Positions 40,590-54,260 of a stretch of DNA of 64,000 nt are shown here, piece by piece. The notes below the pieces were generated by a model. That model searched no databases. It worked only from the letters and a program-made list of their open reading frames with translations, and was not told the DNA's origin. The stretch lies in contig OY754339.1 of NCBI GenBank assembly GCA_963573305.1, positions 4,945,941 through 5,009,940 on the forward strand, written 5' to 3'. Every line of letters begins with the position of its first letter. Position 1 is the first letter of the stretch. The stretch is from Pyrrhosoma nymphula. Taxonomy: Eukaryota > Arthropoda > Insecta > Odonata > Coenagrionidae. A program made the translations under genes and the position numbers.

Positions 40590-40745
40590 TCACCAAAGAT
40601 TTGAAGCGTGATCCCGGCGGACTATTCGCATGAATTCTTCTCCCGCTTTCCACCGGAATGGCCGACGTTTCGACGTAAGTCTGGTATCTTCTTCAGAACT
40701 GAAGATAATTTCGAGCCCTGAAGCTGACGGGAGAGTTTTTTTTCT
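40590..40745 (-). mobile_element. Penelope-like tail fragment, minus strand
   Basis: Read on the minus strand it has ctgaagaagataccagac (from 40696), gtcgaaacgtcggcc, then gaagaattcatgcgaatagt. This CTGAAGA...GAAAC arrangement and the following sequence resemble Penelope-like element tails in arthropod genomes. No endonuclease frame remains. The family call rests on the tail motif alone. Confidence 0.5.
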
Positions 40746-40869
40746 CGAAAAATGTGCCATTGTGAGGAAATTAACCCGGTGAGAAGTCCGAGAAGAATTT
40801 TCCACTACTTCATCAAAACTCGGATTTCGTAAAAAGATGTTATTGTTAGAAACAGGAAGGAAAAAACAC

Positions 40870-43670
40870 AGCATCAGGGGATGATGTTGTGCCTATGCGA
40901 TTACATAGTCCCGTAATAAAGTTTAATGTGGAATTTCAGCGTTTCTCCTCTCGATTCATTGAAAATGAAAGAATATCACCAATTCCAGCCTGAAGTGACC
41001 CATTGAAACGTATAACCTATCAAGCATGGTAAAAATTACTGCAGCTGTGCACTAATAATTACTAATTGTACATGAGTTTCGAAAGAAAGCATCTACGGCT
41101 GTAAATGTTCCTAGTTGAGAAACAAAGGGTGGTCAAAGAATGAATGACTTTATGATAAAAAATATTGACGAACCTCTTTTCAGCATGTTAATACAATGAT
41201 AGACTAAATAATGTAAGGAAAATTCAGTCAAGTCACATTCTTTTCAAGTTGGATATGTCACCAGGTAGCACACTCTTTTGGTTTAACATTTGTAAAAACA
41301 AAACGATCATATTAGGAAAAATACAATGTCTTGGAGATGGAATCGTGAATTTTTCCTTCTCAAAATGACATGACATGTTCAAGATTCATTTATGACGAAG
41401 TGTACCTTAAGTTCTAATTTCCCTGTAATTCTACAAAGTTGCACAATAAATCAATGACACATTACTCCCGGAAATAAAACAAATATAATTGCAGGAGAAT
41501 AAACTGCCCCTTGATAGATAAGTATTTGGACAAAAATACAGTGAAATGAGGGAAAAATAAAGGAACATATCACAATGGTTCATTTATCATCACTAATAAT
41601 GCGTTACACTGAAACATAACGGTCTTAAGGAGGACTTTCATTCTATTCAAGTTGGAAAGGCGATAGGCAGATACTATACGGAGAGTTAAGAGAGAAAATC
41701 TAGGAATTAAATCAATATACACCCATTCCTCACTTAAATACAACAAAACTTTAATCGATAGAAAACGCAGCATCTTCAGCCTTCGATTTGACCCGTCACT
41801 CACTAATAAGGCAAGGTAAAGACACAAAGGAGTCGTAGCTGTTGCAAAATCAATGCCAAGGTGATACAAGCAAACGAGATGTTTAAAAAAAATTGCAGTG
41901 ACAAACAGAATTTATGAATTTTTCCCGTCGAAATTGAAAAATAATCCCAGGAATGTTATTGAAGAAAACATTTTTATTTTCGCAAGAAAAAGAAGCTGTC
42001 AAGCCCAAAAGGCTGCCATTCCCTGAAATTCATGAAATTCATGAACGCGTCACCAAGGAAATTTCGAGAATACGATTGTTGCGAATGAATGCGGATTAAG
42101 TAAACTAACGGAATGGAGAGAAAGGGAGATGAAGCGAGGAATGGAAATGAGGGAGAGAATACTTGAGTGGTTTAGATAGAGTGAGAGTTAAGGGAAGGGA
42201 GTGTTACAGGGAAGAAAAGAGTAGAAGGAAGGCAAAGTCTTCCACGCTCGGCTCCGCAAACACGCCGCTAGCGATAGACACCACCCGCTTTAACTCCGCA
42301 ACCTGCACCAGCAACAGTTAAGCGTGGGAATACTTTTGTACGTGGATGCCAATGTGTGCGACGAAGAGACGAAGATAGCGAAGAGAAAGGATTCATAAGC
42401 AAGGAAGCAAGCCGTGTCGTCTGCTCATTTCGTCACCTTGCTGATTGAAAAAGCGCACTGTCGTACCCCTATATTCATAACTACTCCTTTTATGCATTTT
42501 GTCACAAAATTCTTATTAACAACGTTTGAAAAAAGTCAACAGAAATGAGTTTTCGTGATATTAATACAACTCGTAAAATGCTGGCCTGTGTTATATCACT
42601 TTTACGCCGAAACGCGGGTTTTATGCTAGTAATTACTTAACATCAATCTTAGTTCAACTTTGCCATAAGTGAGTGTATAGAATAGCTAATTTTCAAGGTT
42701 TATTTTCTTTAAAAAAATACTTTGGAAATGCTCTGTATTTTACTGCATAACTATATTAAATTTCCATTCACGGCATTAATATATGTTCTGATGGAATCTC
42801 CTCAAATTGTAAAAAAAGAACATTTGGATGGACATTTCGCGGAAAAACATCTGATTGAAAATATTGAATGGACGCAGCTTTGCAGAACTTGCAAAGCATA
42901 TTCATGTTAGCCGTGAATTTTGATCACACAGAGTTGCCGGAAGTAATTATGCAAATTAACATTTGGAATCTCTTTGGTAGAGTTTAAGCCGAAGGGTGTT
43001 TTTGGTCGTTTGTGGTTTAAATTTCATTAGAGAGATTACGAAATTAAGTTACCAGAATCAGACTTATGCTTTTGATAAACGGAAACCACAGACATTAGTT
43101 TTTATAACGCCATTTAGAATGCTTTTAAAGGTAAATTAGAAAGCGAAGTTTTAGGATAGGACCTCCCTATTTCATTAGTCTCGTCATGTGGCATTGGGCA
43201 TAAGGCTGCGTCTCAGTTTTACCTTCATTACAAACTGAAGATGCATTTATACTGTAATTCCCAAAATGTGTTCAGTTTCTCCTCATATTTGTTTTAATTA
43301 GGAGAAGTATTTATGATGAAGATAAATATGTAATGAACAACTATTTCTATTGACTCTATATTATAAAAGATTGACTTTGCAGTTCATTTGAGTTAAAAGC
43401 AAATCTTCTATCGTTATTACTCTCATTTGGTCAATAAGTCAATAAAAGCGAAAAAAATTGCTTTTATGCGTAACGCAAACTAAAATAATTTTTGTGATAA
43501 CACAGCAGAGTCAAATGAACAAATATTGACAGAGATATCAAATGCATTACTCACCAAATATGTGACCTAAGTCTTTCATGATATACTTCCATGAAAAGTT
43601 TTCCTTTAATTAATTAAGTAGTGAAAAACTGCACAACGCAATATCCTAAATACTTCCAGTAAAAAGTATT
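40870..43670. other. Gene-free stretch
   Basis: About 2.8 kb without a gene or element that I can support. Confidence 0.5.
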
Positions 43671-43672
43671 CC

Positions 43673-43730
43673 TGAATATTGAGAGCTCCCAAGGATATTG
43701 AGGGCTCCCAAGAATATTCGAGGTCACCGT
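43673..43730 (+). repeat. Short tandem repeat, ~20-bp unit, under 3 copies
   Basis: Unit gaatattgagagctcccaag, then ggatattgagggctcccaag, then a partial aatattcgaggtc. Confidence 0.8.
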
Positions 43731-45190
43731 GGGAAAACTTAAACACTTGTGTGATCATAGAAGATTATTTTAAGTTGAAAAGTTATGAATGTTCGTGGCG
43801 CAATAAAAGGAGAGTAAAAAGGAGGAGGCATGGAAATATCCATCATTATAATTAAGAAAAGTTGCTTCCGATACGGAGGTTGAGGCATGAGAGTAATTTT
43901 CATCATGTTTCCCAGTGGATTGAAGAAGATAATAGATGAAAGCATAAGGTGAGATAGCACAGAGGAACATTGAATCCAATAACATGCGCAATCGGCCATA
44001 CTGAATAAATCATAGCGAAGTTGTCGCGTTACCGAAATGATTTATGCAGAAAAATGCAAAATAAAAATAATTTCCAAAACACCACTTCATTATACGTAAA
44101 ATGAATGCAAATATTTCGCGCGATAGCCATGTTAGTTGGATCATTTTTCGTATAGAAACAATTTTCGTTCGTGAAAACGCCATCCACTCTCCTATTTAAG
44201 TGATGAACTTCCCCATTGAGTACCATTTCTTTTGCGTCTCAACGAGGACCGCTGTTTATTACCAACATTAGTGGGAGGCTGGAACGGGAGCGAGAAACGA
44301 TGTTAATTGCAAACACTTACGGGCTGGCACGTTGCGTATCCTCCCGGCACTTTGGGAGAGCAGGCGGAAGGGCCCACGGATATCCTGGAAAAAATAATAA
44401 GAAAATTCAATCAGTGAGAGAGAAAACATGCTCACGCCATGTTCATATCGGAAGGGTTCACAGTAATTTATACAAAAAAAGCAAAAGCTGTGACCATCAT
44501 CCCTCAGAATTTATTTCGGATGAAAAAATAGAAATAAGCCGAACGACCCCAAAAACCCAATCATTCGAAGTGCTTATATCGGGAAACACGATCACGGTGG
44601 ATCGATCAATTGGCTATAATTGAAGAGCGACCGCGTTAATCCACCGCGACAACGTGAGTCAAAACAAAAACTAAATTACAACTTTTTGTTTGCATTTTTA
44701 CAAATATTGCTTTCACTGATCAAATTCTTCGGCCATTCAAAAATAAAACTAAGGCAAAAATAGTCAGATTAGTAGATACGTTTTTTTATTTTTAGCTCCA
44801 TTCTAGAAGATAAAGACAAGGTCATACCAGCAACGATTAACGAAATACATCAGTATTATTACCTGTTACATTAACATTTTCTCTTAGTTGTATCGGTGAT
44901 GGTAAAAATGCAAAATTCTGGGAACTTGCGTAGAATGGTCGAAAAACAACTGAATCAGGGCAAGATGCCTAAGCCGAAAAAACATAATACATTTCACTAT
45001 CCATCCGACAAGGCTCATGAAAATTCAAACGCAATAGGTCATTTTCTCGAACAGTACCTAAAATGTGTAAATCATTTTATTTATTCTTCCGGTCACAGAA
45101 TGGGGGATTATCATTTGAATTCATTTTCGTAAAAAAATTGCAGAGGTCTTCATATAGATTTACAGAGTTGTTTCAAAACATTATGGCCTA
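43731..45190. other. Gene-free stretch
   Basis: The longest plus frame (44216-44623, 135 codons) and another at 44896-45132 show no family motif. Left uncalled. Confidence 0.4.
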
Positions 45191-45310
45191 ATAACCCAAT
45201 GGCTAATCGTAGAAAGTTGAATTTTTTTCCGTTTCCGCAAAACGACCTCTGACGTCATTTCATCCATCGATCAGAGGCCCTTGGTTCGATTCTCGGTGAA
45301 GACGGATATT
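45191..45310 (+). repeat. Possible tRNA-derived (SINE-like) fragment
   Basis: A B-box-like ggttcgattct at about 45283-45293 follows aatggctaatcg (about 45198) at a distance long for a tRNA, so only a tRNA-derived remnant is possible. No folded tRNA could be built. Confidence 0.25.
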
Positions 45311-45750
45311 TTTAAAAAGTATTTTCTTAATCTTTATACTGTTGTATTTCCGGTGGAAGTGGACATCTTCACAAAAAGCCTTTTTAAGGCATCTTTTAGA
45401 ATGTATAGTGAAGGAGTGGGAAGAAGAAGCGATGGATTAAATGACGTCACGGCCGTCACTGGAAGGTTGCCCGTCCATTCAACTTTATACTCCTATACTA
45501 TCTGTGGCAATTTTTGGAATCTTTAAGAGATGATTTGTAAATGATCATTTGTCATGGTCCCCTGCACGATAAAGTAAAAAGCAAAAGTCGTGATAAACCT
45601 CCATTTTAAGGTAAAAGTAGTAGCCGCTGGAAGTACACGAGAAATAGAAATATTTCTACGCACGGCGACGATAACACATTTTTCTCCTCGACGTGTTCCG
45701 CAGGGAAGGCTCCTGGGGCCGGGCAAAATTAATTCAATTTTAAAAAAGGG
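45311..45750. other. Gene-free stretch
   Basis: Contains a CRE-like palindrome tgacgtca near 45444. Nothing else recognised. Confidence 0.4.
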
Positions 45751-45751
45751 A

Positions 45752-45885
45752 CAGAGAGAGAGAGATATATATGGCGAGGAGAAGGGAAGGTATGAAGGGG
45801 ATGAGCGGGGAGGAAGGAGGGGTGGGGGAAGAGGAGTTGGAGGGGTGGGGGTAGGGGGGGAGGAGAGAGGAGAGGAAGCTGGCAA
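45752..45885 (+). repeat. Purine-rich low-complexity tract
   Basis: A nearly unbroken run of G and A (gagagag followed by ggggagg-type sequence). Open frames across it on both strands are low-complexity artefacts. Confidence 0.8.
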
Positions 45886-46979
45886 GCCTTAATGCTTTCA
45901 TAAGTCGGGAAACTCGGTCACACGAGTGGACTGACTGGCAGCCCAACCCTCTTTCCCTCAGTTGTACGTATGCACGAGGTCCTCTCCACGCCGTCGGCTC
46001 ATGGCCTGGATGAGCCATGCCCTGCCAACGGAGAAGGAAGGCATCTCAGTCGCAGAGTAATGGTGAACCTACGTGGATGATGAATCCATCTAAATATGCA
46101 AGCGTGCACGTATATAGTAGCAAAACAAAAGAGACTCGATGGAGCATACGGTGTAATCTCCGTTCTCAGAATTACAATTCGCACGATGCAACAATGTACT
46201 CACAAGAACAGCTCTTCACTAATACTAATTCAATAGCACGAAAAAAAAATCACTGAAATAATTCCATTACATTTTGCATAGTAGACTGTGAAGGTTTTGT
46301 AGAAATCTAGTAAACAAAGACAGTGGGTGAGAAAAACCAAAATTGGCCAGAGGCTGACCATATCTGAGCAACGGTACCTATTATGTACGAGATTATCTAG
46401 GTTGTCTAATTACGACCAAAGATGAGACAACCAGTGATAAGAGAATTTTCCTGCCCTACAGCTTCGTACAACTAGTTACATCGTTGAATAATCAATGAAA
46501 AAGCCTAGGGTGAAAAAAATAAAGCACATTTAAGAAGGAAGTAATGTATTCGTGCATTATAAGCTTCAAGAAAATAAAACCTATGATCTCACACGACAGC
46601 AAGTTGACAAGCGTCTAGTTTCCCAACTAAATTACCCAAGTCTACCCAGAAAATTAAATATGTATTTTTAAATTCAATTATAAGCCTTCCTCGATAAACG
46701 GATGGAATGCAGAATTTAAAAAAGTGGGTTTCGCCAGCTAAATAATTTCCAACGAGCGGTAAGGAATTAAAGAAGATGGGAAAGGATAATCAGGGATCGC
46801 GAGGCGGGCGGAATTTCCTAAAATAAAGAAATTTCCTAATCCCCAAGTCCGGGGTGTATTGCAGACGGAGAAGACGCAGAATAGGACGACCTTGTTTCTC
46901 GCTTCCTCGTGCGAGCACGAAAAGGCCCCTGGAACGTGATCACTTACGACGCCCCTATGCGGGTGAGAACCCGAAAGTA
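45886..46979. other. Gene-free stretch
   Basis: Nothing recognised. Confidence 0.45.
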
Positions 46980-47060
46980 GTGTGTGTGTGTGTGTGTGTG
47001 TGTGCGAACGAGAGAGAGAATGAGAGAGAGAAAGAGCGCGAGAAAGAGAAGGGGAATGTG
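46980..47060 (+). repeat. (GT)n microsatellite followed by a GA-rich run
   Basis: About 12 gt units at 46980-47004, then gagagagaa-type sequence. Confidence 0.9.
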
Positions 47061-50000
47061 GGAAAAATGTGTGTAAAGGTTTACTTCCTTCAGCGAGGCA
47101 GACTCTCTCCCCCCAAGCGCGCAGTGGGCCCAGCATTATTGCATCAGCACATTAAGGGCTTCAAGAGGGTGCGGCGTGGGTGTGGGAGGGTGCAGGAACT
47201 CACGGACGAGGAGAGCGAAAGAGGGAGGGACGAAGGAGACTAGGAGGAGGATGATGAAGAGAGGAGGAGAGAGTTAAGAGAAAAGAGCTCGGTAAAAGAG
47301 AGAGAGGAAAAATGGAGACTCAAAGCTCAGTTTTATATATTTATTTATTTTAAGGGTGAAAAAGAGAGTTTATTATATGAGAACTTTCCCTTTTTAATAC
47401 AAGATTACACTTATGCGACGTACTTTACTTAAAATATATAAAATGGATGAATACAAAAATAGAAATATATAATGAAACAAAATATACAATTTATTATTGT
47501 GTCAAACATAGTATATTCTTAAAAATAGAATGGCGGAAAAATCACAGCTGACAGCAAATAGCAGATATTAAAGCAATTGACATAAAGTAAATTTATGGCT
47601 TTATAAATTTTGCACAAGATGATTTAGTACATTTATTTTAATCACAGGCATCGTGTCATGATTTGAATACAGGCATCCAGCATTAAGTCTGGTAAACGTT
47701 AACCGTAAGATTATGCAGCCTTTTCGTTAACTTGGTGTTAACTGCGAGTCCGGGTTTCTATATTGTATCAAAACCGGTTGGTTTACGTAAGCTTTATCGA
47801 TGTATGAGCGTATTAACTTTGACTTTCAAACCGAGAAAATACATAACTGCAGATTACAAAACCGTGCCAAAGAGGGACATAGTTACGGTAGTTAAAGCGA
47901 GAATGTTCTCTGGTCACAATAGAGATAAAATTCGTTTATTTTAAAATGCAAGTAGTTTTCAGAAGCATGAAGTAATTATAGAAATATTTATGACAATGAA
48001 AATTTGTTTCATGCACTAGAACGTCGGGTGAGGAAAGAAAACTTCCGGATGAGATTAGGAGGAGGCAAAGTAGGTATTTGAGAGCCTTGAATAAGGGGCG
48101 AAGGGTTACTTAGAGCCCAGATCGAGGGGAGGATGTTGGGAAAGGTGGGTAGAGGAAGAAATAGAACTAGTTTCATGAACGGGATGAAGAAAGGTAGGGA
48201 AAATCTAGAGGATTTTAACTCACTTCCATTTAAACCTACCTTCACCGGGGGATTACCTTACTAATAATAATCACTAAACTTCTCTGTAATTAATGTGTTA
48301 TTAGATTTAACAAGCGTGCGTAGAAGGGGACATCGCATACGTGGAGGTAAAAGGCCAAAGGATTTTAGATCAAGCACCTTCGGCACCCGCCCAGCCCGAA
48401 TGCCAAAATCCTGGAAACGGCAACCGCTAAAATAATGATGAAATTGTGAAATAAGAAAGGGGACGGAAATGTATACCTAATGTTAACTCCACGTGAAAAT
48501 ATTTCATAATTAAACGCATGCGCATTTTAAGCTCTAACTCGACTCAATTGTTTCACGGCTCGCACGCTGAAAACGCCGAAAACACGCGAAGATGTTTTTA
48601 AACGATTTTATAAAACGTATTAAAGTGGACGATGTGTTACTGTCTAAAATAAATAGATAAAATATTCAAACCAAACACAGTTACACTTCTGACCCGATCT
48701 GTTGTACCAGAAAAAGCTACAAAAAGAGAGAAGGGACAATTGGTGATTTTGCGGATTAGAGTTCTGTCCATATGGCACTCATTAATGGTGCTTTGGAATA
48801 TAGAACTCTTGCGCCAATCAACTACACTGTGTACCTCTCTCTCATTGAGTCCCTTTTGTCTGCCCTGCAGATGCAAAGTGGGGTAAAATAACGTCTTCAT
48901 CTTCCACATGTAACTCCTGTGATCTGATTTTTCGGATAACCTCAGTTAGACTGTAACCAAAACTGGAAACAGGACAACTCCGAAAAGCACGTCAAGTCAG
49001 AGATAAAATAGTCGAGGACAAAGTTAAGAAAATTACAGCTTTAATTTAAACCAAGAAGGGAGGGAAAAAAGTAAATTAGCTTTTACGGCTGCTTTGAGAA
49101 ATAATTTCTTATCGCAGAGCATAAAAACTCGCGTCTGTTGCCTCTAGGCAACCTGGTAAAATAAGACGCATTCGCCACAATCTCAACAACGGATAAGAAG
49201 AAAGCACTTTTCTTCTTTCTAATTCTTCTGCTGTTTGAAGACTTTGCATGTGTCGATGAAAGTGAGATATAAATCCATGGATACGTACCGCTAACAGCAC
49301 CTTAGGTAATAAGAACACATTTATATTGATAACGTTCTTCAAGGCGGCTTTGATCTGTGTGTTCTTTGAGTACTATTACGGGTTTCCTGCCGCTTCCTCA
49401 ACATGTATAGACACGGAGGAAAACCAGAAAGGTTTGTGCCCTCGGTAAGGGCTGGAGACGAATTCAACATCTGCACTCCTCGTTTCCTGCCTGACGGCAA
49501 TGCTTAAGTTCCGAAGAGGAAGAGTCGAGGAGGAGAAAAGATAAAACGCAAATTTGTTATCCAATTTACGCCAGGTCAGCGTGCTTGCATTAGTACTTCG
49601 AGTAAATAACGAAATTCGAAGGGTATGCAACCCGCAAACACCTATCTGATAGGCGGGTTGCTTACATTTCTTCAAGCAACGCGGTGCGGTGGGATTACTT
49701 CATTTGCGAGGATTCCTACATGTTTCCTACGTATTCACGGCGTTCATTGCACGTATGTATCTGCTTATAACAGTTTCGCCGGTTGGAACACGCCCGTTTG
49801 ACCTATCGATGCCCGTTGGAACACGGGTGAAATTTTAGTCAGCTGACGCAACAAACTCGGTGAATAACCGGAAAAATGTAGGAATCCTTGCATCGAGTCC
49901 AAGGAAACCAACGATTAAATATCACTTCATTTGCCAACCACAAATAGAAATGTCAGGTTTGTATTGCTTTCGAGGATATTTGGTGTAAAAGAATTATTTA

Positions 50001-53000
50001 TGAGAAAAATTGTCAAATTTTCGATCCTTGAAATCGAGACAAAAATCAAGAATAAGTATTGAAATATACAAACAATTATTAGGTGCGCGTGTTTTAGACA
50101 ATCATTAAATTTGTATACTATTCGCGTTTTTTAATTATTATTCTCCTAATCCGTTTTTTATTCCTTTTTTTATAATTTACTTTCGCTTACATAATCTAAT
50201 GGAAGAGTAGTCACAGACTGCCTAAATATAATTTCTTATCTCAGCCCTCTCCTGGCCATTTTGAATTTGCAAAACATATGCTATTAAATAAGAAATGAAT
50301 TATATAAAGATATTATTGTATTAGATAAGATATGAAAAGATATGATAGCAATGTTGGAGGTATTGAAGTGAATATTTAGACCGTTATAATTATTTTTTAA
50401 TGATGACATTTTCAGCCTAACTCATCGTGAATATGTTGAAATATTACCTCTAAAACTGCAAAAAAGAGTCTTTCAATGTCCGTTTAAAGTTAAACCGGCA
50501 GACACAGAGAACTTACACCGCCGAGTGTGACATCTACATCAAATGCTGCTGCCATTACTCCCCTTCAAACAACGTCTCGGAGGGAGGAAAAATAAACAAA
50601 TGAAATCTCCCCAGCGTCACGTCTTTCTTCCTCCGCTCATCACCACAAGGAAATGAAGATGGGGGGCATGTGCTATGGAGGTGTGGTATGTCGATGAGAT
50701 AGGGGAGGTGTCAAGAGACATGATTAGAGAACGAGAAAAAGAGCGAAAACTAAAAACCAGGAGATCCAACCAACAAAAGGTTTATGACTCATTTAGTATT
50801 TTCTCTCGCTCTTTAAAGAACATGACACACGAGCGAGATCGTACAAACCTTTCTATTCACGAGTGGTGAGGTATGGAGCACATGCACACATACGTTTACG
50901 CGCAGAATATGAAAAAAGATGGTCAGACTCGTTAAAGATGAACCATTTATGAGGTGGTGTAATTTCTTCTCGTAGTAGGTACTCTGTGAAATATTTCCTT
51001 GCGAAATGAATATGTCATTCATCGACACGGAATCATTTTAAAGAGAGAACTAACGAATTATTTTCAGCTCTGCATTGAAAATGTGATGACATATTTGCCT
51101 TGATGTTACATGGAGTAAAATGGGTGTAAATAATTATTGAGTCATATTATGCACATATCATAATCCATTTTTATCTCTGAAATCGTTTATTTCACAACGA
51201 TGCACCTTCTAATTTGAAATTGAGACCTAAAATACTAAACATTATGCTCATTAACGGAAGTGGCTTCAAAGTTGATGGTTAAAGTTTTAATTATTATATT
51301 TAAAATTTGGAAAATACACTTTAACCTATTCATCCAATTTATTGCTTTTCTGCCCCAACTGAATTAAATCTATAATAAAACTGGCACGGAAATAAGATCT
51401 GCCACCAATACTACCACTTAAAAATAATAAGATTCCTTGTTGAACTTGATGAACATTAAGAATGATGTGATTTTACATTTTTATATGGACATTAAAGCAG
51501 AAGCCAACATTTATAGGATTTCCAATCAAAAGGCCAACTAGAATTTTGAGTAAACCTTGATTACATGATGGCTAGTTTAAAGGAAATCAATACCCACCGA
51601 GTTGATTACATGATGAAAAAGAGAGCCCACTGTTGAAAATTAATTTTTCCTGAAAGGAAGCAGTATAAAACGAAGAAATAAAAAAGGATGAGTAGAGGGT
51701 TGAACATTTTTTGTACAACCATTTATTTATACTTTAATAATTAATTTCTATATTTTAACTGAAACTGACCTACTTATTGCGTTAAAGTTGGTGGAATGGA
51801 TAGCGGCTAAGTCAACAAAATTTCCATCAAAGTAATTTTTTCAGATTTTAATGTCAAAAAAACTTTCATGGCCATCACTGATTGAATATCGTTACAGCCA
51901 TATCATTGCGCTCGATACTGATTAAGATGGCTAAACAGCGTTTATCGGCTGAGGGAGTTGATTGATACTCATCTCGCGATGGTTCCAAGTACATTTTAAT
52001 TTATCTCGTAATTGTTAAGGTGTTATTTCACGTGCGCACCATATTACGTATAAACATTCAGCGTGGAAGAGAATCGTTCAAGAATTTGATTACAATTGAT
52101 CTCGGCCAATACAATAGGATCAATAGAAGTCGACATCTTCATGGTAGCTTTCACGATTTCGAATCAAGAATCCTCTCAGGATTTAATGGTAATCGATCCA
52201 GTTAGTCTGTGACGACAGAAAAACACTGTCAAGCCATTGGTGGATAAATAATAGAAGTCGGGATATTGAGTGACTGAGCTGAAGCTAAAAAAATGTCTGC
52301 CCCCTGAAAGACTAAAGCTTAATTGAGAATGGCGGCTGGACATCTAAGTCTGCGGAGGGCGTTTTGAATTCATTTCACCCCCGATTCTATCCGAAAGTTC
52401 ACTAGAGTAGGCAGGTGGGTGAGATGGTGGAAACACGGGAATCAGGAACAGATAAGGAGGTGGGGTTTCCACTTAAGCTTTCGCTGTTATGTTTTCGTCA
52501 GGAGGCGATCCCGACGGGGTGCACAGGGATGTCGTTCTGCAAAGCCGCCCGCTCAAGAAATAAATTCGTCGGATGAAGGGATGTGGGGAGGATAACCGGG
52601 AAAGATAGCGCGGGGAGAGAAGTTTTGTGTATACAAAGGGAAGGGTCAGGAAAAAGGGGCTGTTCCCTTTTCTTTTTACGTGGATAAAACGTTTGCGTGG
52701 CGGAGGGGTATAAATCCGTTTTTCTGGCGGACGGGGAACATGAAATGGGGGATGAGGAGAAGAAGGTGACAAGCCGCGCTCAAATGTACACGCATCGGTC
52801 GTTATAGGGTCGGAGTCGCACGCAGTTAAGACGGAAAAGGTGTACATTCAGGCGCCGGTGACGTTGTTGCTGGACCACCCCACAAGCGTGACATCCATCG
52901 GAGAAAAACGACAGTACAGAAAACAAAAGAATAAGCATTTGCGTGTATGCTGGGCGCTTTCATTGGGTTTTATTTATAAAATAGTAGAGGTACGTTGTTA

Positions 53001-53900
53001 TACATTTCCTAACGTTGTCAATAATATTATCAACGATGTACACTCTCATAGACTCAATTTTTCCCTTTATTTTGTACAATAGATAACCTTGTTTTAATTC
53101 TCATCATTTTGTGGTCTGCGTTTTCACGTTTTCGCATGTTGTTCTGCCTTGTAACAAGAGGTAACGTGGAAGAGTAGATTCTGGAATCTCATTCTTGCCC
53201 CATAAAATACAAACATATTCGTCTTTTCCAGTTTTTGGTTAGTTTTTCACTTGCTGCGGCACGCACGGAAACCATGTTGTCCAATCCACGCATTTCGTTC
53301 GTATTTTGAAGAAGAGATTTCGTCCACTTTGCCCCCACGCGTATCCATTAGAGAGAGGTGAAAAACTTTCCGGTACTTGGAGTTCGACTGCCTGCGATAC
53401 CCTTTTGCTCGCGTCAAATGCCTTCGTGCGACCCCGGATTCAGGATCGAATGGGACCGGGTTGGATTCCGTAAAATGGGGGGTGGGCTGCGAATGCGCAC
53501 TTGCGCCTCTTCTGTTTTTATCTCCTACTCCATTTTCTCTCTCAATCTCGGCGTGGGTCGGATCCTCGTTGTGGAAAACGCTCTCACTTTGAGCTTCCTT
53601 CCCTCTTTACTCAATCATCCCCCACCTGCTCTTCTCGCCTTCTCAAATTGTCCGTATCGTCAGCAAACTACAGTCCTAAAGCCCATTACCCTTTCCATTC
53701 TCAAATTGCTCTCCATCACCTCGTTTATTCTCATACTCTCGCATCTTCATTATTCTCTCTCCTCAGTTAAAGTAATAGACTTTATGACAATCTACACGAT
53801 ATTTTTGTTCTACAACACCTCGACCGCTTTTATGTCCACTTAACTCGGTGAGTTTTAAAGTTTTACTTCTCATTCTTACGTGAAATCATTGTTGGGAATG
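47061..53900. other. Gene-free stretch
   Basis: No gene or mobile element supported. Small structures seen: a purine-rich run at 47200-47320; a hairpin with 9-bp arms gcaacccgc/gcgggttgc (49627-49635 and 49653-49661); a direct repeat of cgttggaacacg-like sequence near 49783 and 49811; and ttgattacatgatg twice near 51560 and 51603. Long frames at 52473-52847 (minus) and 53358-53843 (plus) have no motif that I know. Confidence 0.45.
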
Positions 53901-53901
53901 A

Positions 53902-53940
53902 TTCGAAGGCTTGGAAACCGGTTGAAGTGTTGTAAAATGA
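53902..53940 (+). repeat. Repeat copy with gaaaccggt motif
   Basis: gaaaccggttgaagtgttgt (53914-53933) followed by aaaat matches, with three changes, gaaaccggtcgatatgttgt at 54233. Confidence 0.65.
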
Positions 53941-54227
53941 AGCAGAATTTGTTTTTTTCTTTTTTTTTCACCGTGGGTGGAATGAGACACAAATGTCCCA
54001 CCCACCCAGGGTCCCACCCAGGGTCCAGGTCCACAGTGAAAAGTTCAAATGGTTAATTTATTTAAATATAAAAATATTCCAACTTAAGATAGAATTACTA
54101 AAGTAAAGTCTGCAACATTTTTATTCTACATATCTACTCTGTTTTGAAGCCAACTCATATTATTCATTTATAAAGCCTTACACCTCATTATCACATTAAT
54201 TCACGATAAATTGGGAAATATAAGCAG

Positions 54228-54260
54228 GCGTTGAAACCGGTCGATATGTTGTAAAATAAT
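54228..54260 (+). repeat. Repeat copy with gaaaccggt motif
   Basis: Second copy of the motif at 53914, same orientation, about 320 bases away. Confidence 0.65.

Noticed and set aside
43673..43730. CRISPR-like short repeats
   Set aside because: Fewer than three adjacent units with no spacers, in eukaryotic DNA; a simple tandem duplication.
44216..44623. 135-codon plus-strand open frame
   Set aside because: No domain or composition typical of coding sequence that I can recognise, no splice support, and it lies in a gene-free region with many frames of similar length.
45523..45892. Proline- or glycine-rich frames on both strands
   Set aside because: They are translations of a purine-rich low-complexity tract.
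49627..49661. Bacterial-terminator-like hairpin gcaacccgc/gcgggttgc
   Set aside because: No T-run follows and the genome is eukaryotic; recorded only as a small hairpin.
53358..53843. 161-codon plus-strand frame with overlapping frames
   Set aside because: Three overlapping frames in a C/T-rich stretch; the long frame reflects lack of stops in biased sequence.
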